From positions 1 to 19,824 of the forward strand of contig CADAPN010000024.1 of NCBI GenBank assembly GCA_902789835.1: a stretch of DNA of 19,824 bases, in the 5' to 3' direction. Under the pieces are notes generated by a model, which was not told the origin of the DNA, did no database searches, and worked only from the letters and a program-made list of their open reading frames with translations. The stretch is from Oscillospiraceae bacterium (lineage in GTDB: Bacteria; Bacillota_A; Clostridia; Oscillospirales; Oscillospiraceae). Both the position numbers and the translations under genes were made by a program. Below, in pieces: positions 6,449 to 15,491 of this stretch (positions are counted from its first letter, which is position 1; each line of letters begins with the position of its first letter).

Positions 6449-8213
6449 GTCCGGTATCCTCCAGCTTCAGAAAAGAACAGAGGGAACGGATGATTTCCTC
6501 CGTATAGGCTTTCTTGTCGGTTTCATCCCAGGTGAGCGTTGTTCCCGCTCCGGGAAAGTCCTTCCCGAAAACCTTCCGGGTGCACAGCGGGATAAAGGTT
6601 CCCCGGGCATTCTGCTCCAGGATTACCCTGCGCTTTACAATGAAGGCGTCGTTCTGATAGGCGCGGTTGATGAAGCCCGCGAGCAGGGTCAGGTTCCCGA
6701 TGGAGTGGTCCGGCTCCCCCGCGCTTGTGTCCGCCACGGCGTTGATATGCTCCAGATCCCAGTTGAGCCGGGAATCGCGGTACAGTTCGAAGGGAAAACG
6801 GCCGTCGGCGTCGACAGCTTCCAGAGTCGCAAGATTGTGCAGAAGAAGGATCTGGCGGATGCGGTGGGCATCTTTCGGATATTGAAGGCCCGTAAGCCAG
6901 TCCCGAAAAGCCTCCGGTGAAAGGACCGCCGGGCCAAACAGCTCCCGGCGAATGAGCACGAGCAGCTCCCTGTCAAAGCCGTCTTCGGAGGGCGCAGGCC
7001 GGGCTTCCCGCTCAGATGCCGCGAGCTCCGCCATCAACTCCGCGGCCGGCCGGAGAGAAGCCATGGTCAGAAACCCGATCCGGTGATACCGGCGCGTGTC
7101 CTCAAACCAGTCTCGAAGCGTGCGGGAAAGGTCACAGATGCAGGCCCAGACCTGCATGACGGCATCCTCCGGGCTGTCGTCGTCTGGTCCCTGCCACCAG
7201 AGAAGCTTCAGCCAGGCCGAAAACACATAAAATGAAAAGTGCTCCCGGTTGGCCCCTTCTGGAACAGACCAGGGTGCCCCTTCCGGGAATTGCCGGTCTG
7301 CGACGGAAAGAAGGCTGCGGTTGACAAGGAGCGCAAGAATCTGAAGAATAAAATCAAGCCGTGTGGGGGAGAAAACCGCACGATCACCGGCCCGTCCGCC
7401 GGTGAGGAATTTCCAGAATGCTTCATCCCGGAGAGAAACCTCCATCTCATCCCAGCGCCGGGAGATGTCTGCCTGCCGGGCGGCTGCTTCTGAGGGATCC
7501 GGCGCGGTCCCGGTGCGTCCGGTTTCCCGCTGCAGAAGAAGCGCCCGGATGAGCTCTGCATCCGTCAAGGCGATCTTTCCGGTGTTGAGCATGGAAAACA
7601 GCGCCGCCTGATCTGCGGCGCTGAGACCCGGCAGCTCATACCAGATGAGCCGGACCCGGGTGTCAAAGGTATTCTTCAGTCTGCCAAGACCGGCGCGGGC
7701 AGAGGGGCTTTTCAGAAGCTCATGCAGCCAGTCACCGATGCAGCGGTAAGCCTCCAGAAGATAGTGGCAGTCGATATCGTCTTCATATTCCGCCATTTCG
7801 GCGGAAAAGCGTCCGGCGCCGACATATTCCTTCTCAGAAAGCGCCTCCAGGCATTCCTGGAGCCGGGGTCTGTGGAGATAGCGGAGTGAAAAAGGCAGAA
7901 GATTATAACGGGCAGAGGGCGGAAGCATCCAAGAACAGCAGCAGTAGAACAGATACAGGGTCGTGAGACGCTGCTGGCCGTCGATCACGGTCCAGGATCC
8001 GTCGGACGCGGGAGTGACCACAACAGGCTGAAGACAGTAGAAGGCGCCGCTTTCGGCAGGATAGGCAAGAGAGAACTCCCGCACGTCATCCAGAAGATCC
8101 CGGACTTCGGCCCGGGTCCAGCGAAAGCCCCTCTGGTATCCTGCAATCGTAAAGCATACGCCGTCCTGCTGAAGATGGGCAAGGGTCTTCAGGGTAATCT
8201 GTGCATCAGGCAT
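6438..8213 (-). CDS. DUF262/DUF1524 protein: ParB-like NTPase fused to HNH nuclease (GmrSD type)
   Basis: The predicted protein has 591 residues and two recognisable ends. The N-terminal DUF262 domain has FTIAGYQRGFRWTRAEVRDLL (about residues 21-41), fitting the IPxYQRxYxW pattern, and VIDGQQRLTTLYLFY (76-90) with DGQQR. The C-terminal DUF1524 domain has DLEHINAV (486-493) and SIGNLTLLAGFIN (504-516), the EHI-plus-GNL-plus-N arrangement of His-Me finger nucleases. This is the architecture of GmrSD-type IV restriction enzymes and SspE-like effectors, which cut modified or foreign DNA under nucleotide control. ATG 8213 has GGGAGG five bases upstream. It lies 17 bases after the stop of the last transporter ATPase gene and overlaps its DUF262 partner. 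Family assignment is strong; target DNA and trigger are unknown. Confidence 0.9.
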   Translation of the reverse strand: MPDAQITLKTLAHLQQDGVCFTIAGYQRGFRWTRAEVRDLLDDVREFSLAYPAESGAFYCLQPVVVTPASDGSWTVIDGQQRLTTLYLFYCCCSWMLPPSARYNLLPFSLRYLHRPRLQECLEALSEKEYVGAGRFSAEMAEYEDDIDCHYLLEAYRCIGDWLHELLKSPSARAGLGRLKNTFDTRVRLIWYELPGLSAADQAALFSMLNTGKIALTDAELIRALLLQRETGRTGTAPDPSEAAARQADISRRWDEMEVSLRDEAFWKFLTGGRAGDRAVFSPTRLDFILQILALLVNRSLLSVADRQFPEGAPWSVPEGANREHFSFYVFSAWLKLLWWQGPDDDSPEDAVMQVWACICDLSRTLRDWFEDTRRYHRIGFLTMASLRPAAELMAELAASEREARPAPSEDGFDRELLVLIRRELFGPAVLSPEAFRDWLTGLQYPKDAHRIRQILLLHNLATLEAVDADGRFPFELYRDSRLNWDLEHINAVADTSAGEPDHSIGNLTLLAGFINRAYQNDAFIVKRRVILEQNARGTFIPLCTRKVFGKDFPGAGTTLTWDETDKKAYTEEIIRSLCSFLKLEDTGHES

Positions 8214-8230
8214 GGATGCCTCCCATAAAA

Positions 8231-10205
<1,975 letters not shown>

Positions 10206-10208
<3 letters not shown>

Positions 10209-10310
10209 TGTGCTTTCCTCAAAAGAATCTGCAATCAGGTATAACAGATGCTCTTCTCCCCGCCTGCGGCGGGGAGAAGAGACCGATCGGGAGCCATTGT
10301 GCTTTCCTCA
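10206..10310 (-). repeat. direct-repeat-flanked insertion with perfect hairpin between permease and ATPase genes
   Basis: The 16-base word CATTGTGCTTTCCTCA occurs at 10206-10221 and again at 10295-10310. On the minus strand each copy reads TGAGGAAAGCACAATG. The first copy in transcription order supplies the permease stop codon (TGA 10310-10308), a ribosome binding site and an ATG. The second supplies the ribosome binding site and ATG of the OppD-type gene. Between them lies a 14-bp perfect stem with a three-base loop at 10251-10281. Removing one 89-base unit restores a compact junction where the stop codon overlaps the next gene's ribosome binding site. The duplicated ATG opens a 20-codon reading frame (10235-10297) of unknown meaning. 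Confidence 0.75.
10251..10281 (-). promoter_or_regulatory. GC-rich intergenic hairpin within the transporter operon
   Basis: CTCTTCTCCCCGCC (10251-10264) pairs perfectly with GGCGGGGAGAAGAG (10268-10281) across a three-base loop. It has no T-run on the minus strand, so it is a poor terminator. Placed between the permease and ATPase genes, it could limit read-through or stabilise upstream mRNA, lowering ATPase levels relative to the permeases. The role is inferred from position. Confidence 0.6.
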
Positions 10311-11210
10311 GTTGGTATGCGGGTCGAGGATGTCCCGAAGCCCGTCGCCGAAGATGTTGGTGCCCATGACGGCCAGGGCGGTCGCAAGTCCGGGATAGAC
10401 CACCATCCACCAGGCCTTGGTGATGACCTCGCGACCTTCGGCGAGGATATTGCCCCAGCTGGGCTGCGGCGCGGGAACCCCGACGCCGAGGAAGCTCAGC
10501 GAGGCCTCGGTGATGATCGCGTCGGCAAAGTTGAAGGAGGCCTGCACCACCACCGCCGGAAGAATATTCGGCGCGATGTGCCGCCAGATGATGCGGAAGG
10601 AGGAAGCGCCCTGAGAGCGGAGCGCTTCGATGTAGGTCTGCTCCTTCACCACCAGGGCGGCGGAGCGGGAGATGCGCGCCATGCGGGGGATGTAGACGAT
10701 GCTCAGGGCGAAAATGACGTTGACAAGACTCTGCCCCAGCACCGCCATCAGGGCGATGGCAAGCAGGATGGAAGGAATGGCGCTGAGCCCGTCGCAGATC
10801 CGCATCAGGACGTTGTCGATGGCCTTGTAGTAGCAGGCGTAGAGGCCGATGATCATGCCGAAGAGCATGGAGCACAGGCTCGAGGACACGCCGACGATCA
10901 TGGAGACCCTTGCGCCGTAGATGATCCGGCTCAGGAGGTCCCGGCCAAGCTTGTCCGCCCCGAGAAGATAGCCTTCCGTGCCGGGCTTGGCAAAGCGGTT
11001 GGCAACGGTCTGGGCCAGGGGGTCCGCCGGGGCCAGAAGAGGCGCAAACACGGCGAGCAGGACCATGGCCAGGATGATCAGGGCGCCGGCAACGGCGTGG
11101 CCGTTTCGGAAGAAGCGCCGGAGGTTGAGGCGCCTCTGCTCCCGAAGGAGCTCACGCCGGCGCTCGGAAAGCCGGCTGCGGTCGGCGGAAGAGAGAGAAA
11201 ACTCCGTCAT
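10308..11210 (-). CDS. peptide ABC transporter permease (DppC/OppC family)
   Basis: The predicted protein has 300 residues, the OppC/DppC-type inner-membrane permease. A charged N-terminus (about 40 residues rich in Arg and Glu) leads to the first helix near [20 protein letters not shown], typical of DppC with its OppC_N extension. The ATPase-contacting loop is seen as [20 protein letters not shown], followed by the conserved [17 protein letters not shown] segment. ATG 11210 has GAGGTGC four bases upstream, nine bases after the stop of the partner permease. It pairs with the DppB-type protein to form the channel. Its 3' end carries the duplicated junction described for 10206-10310. Length and motifs are normal, so the protein looks intact. 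Confidence 0.93.
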   Translation of the reverse strand: MTEFSLSSADRSRLSERRRELLREQRRLNLRRFFRNGHAVAGALIILAMVLLAVFAPLLAPADPLAQTVANRFAKPGTEGYLLGADKLGRDLLSRIIYGARVSMIVGVSSSLCSMLFGMIIGLYACYYKAIDNVLMRICDGLSAIPSILLAIALMAVLGQSLVNVIFALSIVYIPRMARISRSAALVVKEQTYIEALRSQGASSFRIIWRHIAPNILPAVVVQASFNFADAIITEASLSFLGVGVPAPQPSWGNILAEGREVITKAWWMVVYPGLATALAVMGTNIFGDGLRDILDPHTN

Positions 11211-11219
11211 GGGCGCACC

Positions 11220-12167
11220 TCAGTTCAGGCGCACGCGCGGGTCGATCAGGGCATAGAGCAGATCGAGGATCAGCGTGCACAGCACATTCATCAGGGAAAC
11301 CAGCAGTACAACGGCCTGGACAACCTCATAGTCGCGCCGCATGACGGCGTTGAGCGTGAGCTTCCCGAGGCCGGGGATGTTGAAGATCGTCTCCGTCACG
11401 ATGGCGCCGCCCAGGCAGGAGATGAAGGAGAGCCCCACCACGGTGAGAATTCCGATCAGCGCGTTCATCAGCGCGTGCCGGAAGAACATCCTGCGCCGGG
11501 AAACGCCCTTGGCCTTGGCCATGCGCATATAGTCCGCGCTCAGAATCTCCAGCATAGAGGAGCGGGTCATGCGGATGATCAGGCCCATCTCGATAAAGCC
11601 GAGGGCGATGCCCGGAAGCAGCATGTAGCGGATGTGGGTCTGCCAGCCGAAGTCGGCGATGGACTTGTACCCCGAGGACGGGAGCCAGCGCAGCTTCACG
11701 GAAATGAGAAGCACCAGGCACAGGCCCATCAGAAAGCTCGGCAGCGAGATGCCGACCGAGGAGAAGGCCGAGATGATCCGGTCCAGGGGGCTTCCGTGGC
11801 GGATGGCGGCGAGCATGCCGAGGGGGACGCCGATCAGCGTCGCAAAGCCGACGGCGACCAGGGTCTGCTGCAGGGTGGGAATCATATGCGCCCCGATGAT
11901 CTCCAGCATGGTCCCTTCCATGAAGAAGCTGGTCCCCCAGTCGCCGCGGAACAGGCCGCCGACCCAGCGAAGATACTGCAGCGGCAGCGGGTCGTTGAAG
12001 CCCAGCGTCTCCCGCAGGGCGGCGATCTGCTCCGGGCTGGCCTCCTCGCCGAGAATGGCGGCGGCGGGGTCGCCGGGGACCAGATGGATCAGCAGAAAGA
12101 TGGCCAGCGATACCACAAACAGAACCGGAATCAGCGACAGGAGCCGCTTCAGGAGGTACTTATGCAT
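11220..12167 (-). CDS. peptide ABC transporter permease (DppB/OppB family)
   Basis: The predicted protein has 315 residues, the DppB-type permease. The N-terminal helix MHKYLLKRLLSLIPVLFVVS is nearly diagnostic for the family, followed by LVPGDPAAAILGEEASPEQI in the first periplasmic loop. The ATPase-coupling loop is YMRMAKAKGVSRRRMFFRHA and the C-terminal NIPGLGKLTLNAVMRRDYE is also conserved. ATG 12167 follows AAAGGAGA by about nine bases. It lies 193 bases downstream of the solute-binding protein, across a GC-rich hairpin and a good promoter of its own, so the permeases and ATPases may be expressed separately from the binding protein. The permease is complete and ordinary; solute identity must come from the binding protein and the amidohydrolase upstream. 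Confidence 0.93.
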   Translation of the reverse strand: MHKYLLKRLLSLIPVLFVVSLAIFLLIHLVPGDPAAAILGEEASPEQIAALRETLGFNDPLPLQYLRWVGGLFRGDWGTSFFMEGTMLEIIGAHMIPTLQQTLVAVGFATLIGVPLGMLAAIRHGSPLDRIISAFSSVGISLPSFLMGLCLVLLISVKLRWLPSSGYKSIADFGWQTHIRYMLLPGIALGFIEMGLIIRMTRSSMLEILSADYMRMAKAKGVSRRRMFFRHALMNALIGILTVVGLSFISCLGGAIVTETIFNIPGLGKLTLNAVMRRDYEVVQAVVLLVSLMNVLCTLILDLLYALIDPRVRLN

Positions 12168-12200
12168 GGAAAAACGTCTCCTTTCGCAGAAATATGTCTC

Positions 12201-12229
12201 ACTATATCACAAAACAGGGCGGGGGGCAA
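12201..12229 (-). promoter_or_regulatory. internal promoter for the permease/ATPase genes
   Basis: On the minus strand TTGCCC (12224-12229) and TATAGT (12201-12206) are separated by 17 bases, and TGA precedes the -10 to give an extended -10 (TGATATAGT). Transcription would begin near 12194, leaving a short leader with AAAGGAGA before ATG 12167. The match is good and sits directly after the hairpin at 12237-12262. Confidence 0.65.
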
Positions 12230-12236
12230 TCCGCAA

Positions 12237-12262
12237 ATCCCGCCCCCGAAAAGGGGCGGGAT
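12237..12262 (-). terminator. GC-rich hairpin (attenuator-like) after the binding-protein gene
   Basis: ATCCCGCCCC (12237-12246) pairs with GGGGCGGGAT (12253-12262) around a six-base loop. On the minus strand it follows the solute-binding protein gene by about 98 bases and is trailed only by TTTGCGG, so termination is probably partial. Such structures commonly let the binding protein be made in excess over the membrane parts. Confidence 0.65.
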
Positions 12263-12360
12263 GGAATCATACCGATTAACGAAATGCAGGGCCGGTATCT
12301 CTTGCCGGACAGTCAGTTCCGTTAAGCAGGTTCTTTCATGCGGCTGTCTGGAAAAGCGGA

Positions 12361-13923
12361 TCAGCCCTCGACCGGGTGGGCGTCCACCCACACCAGGCGC
12401 TCCATGATGAAGGCGCCGGTAATATCGCTGCGGCAGACACCGCTCAGGTTGTTGGTGCCGAACTTCACCACGGGGACGAACTCCTCGTACATATAGGCCT
12501 GCAGGTCGGCCCAGGTCTGCTGGGCAGCCTGAAGATCGGTCCCGGAGGCGATGGCGGCCAGGTCGTTCTGGATGCGCTCATCGGCGCACCAGCCTGCCCA
12601 GGAGGAGGAGAGGAAGAGGTTCATGTTCGGCAGGACCTTCGGTCCGAAGTTGGTGATGAAGGCATCCCAGGCTTCGGGGTGGTTGTTGCGCACATCGCTG
12701 TAGGTGGAGGCGTCATAGGCCACCAGTTCACAGTTGACGCCGATGGAGCGGAGCTCTTCCTGGATCACCTGAGCCTGGGCGAAGAAGTCGGAGACATCGG
12801 TGCGGACCAGAATCCGGAACACGTCCTCATTGGTCCAGCCGGCTTCGGCAAAGAGCGCTTTGGCGGCTTCGGGATCGTTCTGGTTGTACTTCTCGCTGCC
12901 GGCGTCGGTATACCAGGTGGGGGAGCTTTCAAACATGTAGGAGGAATAGAGCTTGTAGCGGTCGGGGCTTGCATAGGCCGCGAACATCACGTCTTCGCAG
13001 TTGACAACGGCCTGGACCGCCTGGCGCACCAGCGCGTTGGAGGCGACACCCTCGGCCTTGTTGAAGATCAGCATGGGAAGCTCGGCCTCGGCGGAGAAGA
13101 TGGTGAAGTTCTCATCGTCCACAAAGGTGTCATAGTCGTCGCCGTTGAGACGGTCGGAGATGTCGAACTCGCCGGTCTGGATGCCGGAGACGACGGTGGC
13201 GTTGTCGCCGGGGAAGTAGAAGTACACCTCGTCATACCACGCGGTCTTGTAGCCGCCCCAGCCGGAGTAGTCCCCCTCGGTGCCGTAGGGCTGATAATCG
13301 GGGTTGGCCTTCAGGCGGATGAACTGGTCGGCTTTCCACTCGTCATAGACATAGGGGCCGGTGCCGATGTATTCCTGGACGAGTTCGCCCTCGCCGACGG
13401 CGCCGATGACGGAGGCGGGCATGATGACGGCCTGCTGGCCGAGTCCGGCGATCATTTCGTTGAGGTAGAGGGTGCCGTGCTCCATGGTGATTTCAACCGT
13501 ATAGTCGTCCACGGCGGTGAAGTGCGCGCCGCCCACCAGGGAGTTGGCGTTGTCCGCCGCGTCGATCCAGCGGTTCATGGAGGCGACGACGTCGGCGGCC
13601 TTCATCTCTTCGCCGTTGTGGAAGAGAACACCCTGACGCAGGTGATAGGTGTAGACGGTGTTGTCCTCGCTGACCTCCCAGGATTCGGCCAGCTCGGGAA
13701 TCACCTGGCTGTCGCCGTTGAAGGCGACGAGTTTTTCAAAGACCGGACCGAAGACGACCTCGGATGCCATGTCCATGCTGCTCATGGTGACATCCAGATG
13801 CTCCGGCTGCCCGTCGAGGGCGATGTTCAGGACGCTTCCGCCCGCGGCAAAGGACGTCGGGGCGAGGGCGCAGATGCTCAGACAGAGGGCGAGCACCAGG
13901 GTAAGGGTGAGTACTTTTTTCAT
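12361..13923 (-). CDS. extracellular solute-binding protein, family 5 (peptide/oligopeptide binding)
   Basis: The predicted protein has 520 residues. It has a signal peptide: MKK, a hydrophobic stretch LTLTLVLALCLSICAL, then a likely signal peptidase I site near SFA-A at about residue 26. No clear lipobox is present, since neither cysteine (LALC, LSIC) is preceded by a small residue. The family 5 fingerprint is visible as AESWEVSEDNTVYTYHLRQG followed by VLFHNGEEMKAADVVASMNR. It would capture peptides or acylated amino acids and deliver them to the permeases encoded downstream. ATG 13923 has AAGGAGG six to seven bases upstream and overlaps the amidohydrolase stop in ATGA, a tight coupling that links the imported solute to that enzyme. 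Without a lipid anchor its retention at a Gram-positive surface is unexplained. Confidence 0.92.
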   Translation of the reverse strand: MKKVLTLTLVLALCLSICALAPTSFAAGGSVLNIALDGQPEHLDVTMSSMDMASEVVFGPVFEKLVAFNGDSQVIPELAESWEVSEDNTVYTYHLRQGVLFHNGEEMKAADVVASMNRWIDAADNANSLVGGAHFTAVDDYTVEITMEHGTLYLNEMIAGLGQQAVIMPASVIGAVGEGELVQEYIGTGPYVYDEWKADQFIRLKANPDYQPYGTEGDYSGWGGYKTAWYDEVYFYFPGDNATVVSGIQTGEFDISDRLNGDDYDTFVDDENFTIFSAEAELPMLIFNKAEGVASNALVRQAVQAVVNCEDVMFAAYASPDRYKLYSSYMFESSPTWYTDAGSEKYNQNDPEAAKALFAEAGWTNEDVFRILVRTDVSDFFAQAQVIQEELRSIGVNCELVAYDASTYSDVRNNHPEAWDAFITNFGPKVLPNMNLFLSSSWAGWCADERIQNDLAAIASGTDLQAAQQTWADLQAYMYEEFVPVVKFGTNNLSGVCRSDITGAFIMERLVWVDAHPVEG

Positions 13924-15299
13924 GTGTGTCCTCCTTGGGTACAGCGTGATCCGCGCACCGATTTCCCGGCACGGCGGTCCAGAATGACTCCGTCCCGAAG
14001 GACGGGCTTCCCACCGACAAAGACCAGCTCGATCCCGTCGGGCGGGGTCAGCGGGGCTTCGAAGGTGGCACGGTCAATAAGCTTCTCCGGGTCGAAGATC
14101 ACCACGTCGGCATCCGCGCCCACAGAGAGCCGGCCCTTTTGAGAAAGGCCGAGCTGAGCCGCCGGCAGAACGGTCATCCGCCGGATGGCATCATCCAGAG
14201 TCAGTATCCCGCCGCGGACGTAGCGGGAGAGCACCCGGGGGAAGGTGCCGCAGGCGCGGGGGTGGCCCATGCCGCGGTCCAGGGTGGCGTCGCTGGCCAC
14301 CATGACGGCCTCATGCCGATAGGCCAGGTCCACGTCTTCCTGGCGCATCACGTGGCAGACGGTCTTGCAGTCCGGCTTCTCCCGGCGGATGCGGTAGAAG
14401 AGCTCCTCGGTACAGCGCTGCCCGAAGTATTCCGGCAGGCAGAGCTCCAGCACGCTGTAGTCGCAGCCGTAGCGCTCCAGCCAGCCGTCGTCATAGGTGG
14501 CCGAGCCGAGGTCCGTGGAGAAGGCGTCGTAGGGGTAGCAGTCGCAGCAGATGTCCGAACGGAGCGCGCGATAGGAATCGATCAGCTCCAGAAACTCCGC
14601 CATCTGGCCGAAGCCGGCCATGCTTCCGATGTGAGAGACCTGCAGCGGCACATCCAGCTGAAGCCCGGCGTCGAGAAACTCCCGTGTGGCCGAAAAGATC
14701 TGGGCCGCGTCGTCCCGGACGTGGGCCGCAAGGAGCTTTCCCGTGCCGCGGATCCCGGCCGCGGCCTCAAGAAACTCGCGCCGGTCCGTACCGGGCTCGT
14801 AGCGGATCCCGAAGGAGACGCCGATGCAGCCGCGCTGCAGAGCCTCCCGGATCTCAGCGGCCATCCGGTCGCGCTGGGCGGCGGTGGCGGGGGCGTAGCG
14901 GTCCAGGCAGCCGGCCTCGTGCCGGAAGAAGCCGTGACCGGCCAGCATGGCCACATTCACCGGCGCGCCGTCCCGGTCCACAAGATCGAGATAGTCCGCC
15001 GGATGGAACTTGTTCTCGCCGCAGTTGCCCGCGACGGCGGTGGTTACGCCCATGTGCAGCATGCAGGCGAAGACCGACTTTTCGTCATAGGACTCCAGCT
15101 TCCCGTCGGCATCGACGGGGTCTTCGTGCATGTGAATGTCAAGAAAGCCGGGGCAGACGATTTTCCCCTTCGCGTCGATTACCCGGTCGGCCTGTCCGGC
15201 GGACTCGGCAATCCGCGACCCGTCGATCCAGAGGTCCCGGACCTCATGCACGCCGGAGGCGGGGTCGACGACGGTTCCGTTTTGAATGAGAGTAATCAT
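13920..15299 (-). CDS. N-acyl-D-amino-acid deacylase (D-aminoacylase family amidohydrolase)
   Basis: The predicted protein has 459 residues of the amidohydrolase superfamily, close to D-aminoacylases that release D-amino acids from N-acyl forms. Visible metal-site candidates are GFLDIHMHEDP (His56, His58), AGNCGEN (Cys93), AAHVRDD (His193), QVSHIGSMAG (His223) and VASDATLDRG (Asp337). GMGHPRACGTFPRVLSRYVR is a strong family signature. The usual SDG at the catalytic aspartate is SDA here. Substrate is inferred; N-acyl-D-amino acids, D-peptides or related amides are possible. The start at ATG 15299 has no good ribosome binding site at normal distance (an AAGGA lies 21 bases upstream), but a stop codon just upstream in frame leaves no better choice. 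It overlaps the binding-protein gene by four bases and heads the transporter cluster, so it probably acts on the imported solute. Confidence 0.85.
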   Translation of the reverse strand: MITLIQNGTVVDPASGVHEVRDLWIDGSRIAESAGQADRVIDAKGKIVCPGFLDIHMHEDPVDADGKLESYDEKSVFACMLHMGVTTAVAGNCGENKFHPADYLDLVDRDGAPVNVAMLAGHGFFRHEAGCLDRYAPATAAQRDRMAAEIREALQRGCIGVSFGIRYEPGTDRREFLEAAAGIRGTGKLLAAHVRDDAAQIFSATREFLDAGLQLDVPLQVSHIGSMAGFGQMAEFLELIDSYRALRSDICCDCYPYDAFSTDLGSATYDDGWLERYGCDYSVLELCLPEYFGQRCTEELFYRIRREKPDCKTVCHVMRQEDVDLAYRHEAVMVASDATLDRGMGHPRACGTFPRVLSRYVRGGILTLDDAIRRMTVLPAAQLGLSQKGRLSVGADADVVIFDPEKLIDRATFEAPLTPPDGIELVFVGGKPVLRDGVILDRRAGKSVRGSRCTQGGHT

Positions 15300-15341
15300 A
15301 AGCTGTTTGAATCAGCCAGTCCTTCTTTTCAGGATACGCAA

Positions 15342-15386
15342 ATTTTATCAGATACGAATTGCAAAAACAATTGCATGATATGTCAA
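15342..15386 (-). promoter_or_regulatory. promoter region of the amidohydrolase/transporter operon
   Basis: Two overlapping minus-strand promoters can be read. One has TTGTTT (15365-15370), 17 bases, then TAAAAT (15342-15347) with a TGA extended -10. The other has a perfect TTGACA (15381-15386), 17 bases, then TGCAAT (15358-15363). The first would give a leader of about 36 bases to ATG 15299. TTGCA words at 15359, 15371 and 15392 (spacings 12 and 21) could be a regulator's sites. Confidence 0.6.
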
Positions 15387-15395
15387 ATAGATTGC

Positions 15396-15444
15396 AAAAC
15401 GTGCTATATCGGATGCTTCCTGAACGTCCGGTACAGCACGTTTT
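15396..15444 (-). terminator. imperfect hairpin terminator after lysA
   Basis: AAAACGTGCT (15396-15405) pairs with AGCACGTTTT (15435-15444), and an inner CGGA/TCCG stem extends it around a central loop. It starts 48 bases after the lysA stop codon on the minus strand, and the arms supply A- and T-runs. It probably separates lysA from the amidohydrolase operon promoter. Confidence 0.65.
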
Positions 15445-15491
15445 CAACTTCGCTTTGATTTTTAACAATGGAATTCCGGTCTCTCTCCTGA

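Noticed and set aside
10248..12407. A very long plus-strand open frame opposite the permease genes.
   Set aside because: It lies antisense to clear permease genes. The translation is low-complexity (Gly, Asp, His, Glu-rich), as expected for antisense frames in GC-rich DNA, and no family motif is seen.
12376..14142. A long plus-strand open frame opposite the binding-protein gene.
   Set aside because: It is a GC-skew shadow of the binding-protein gene: Gly/Val/Asp-rich, without a ribosome binding site or recognisable domain.
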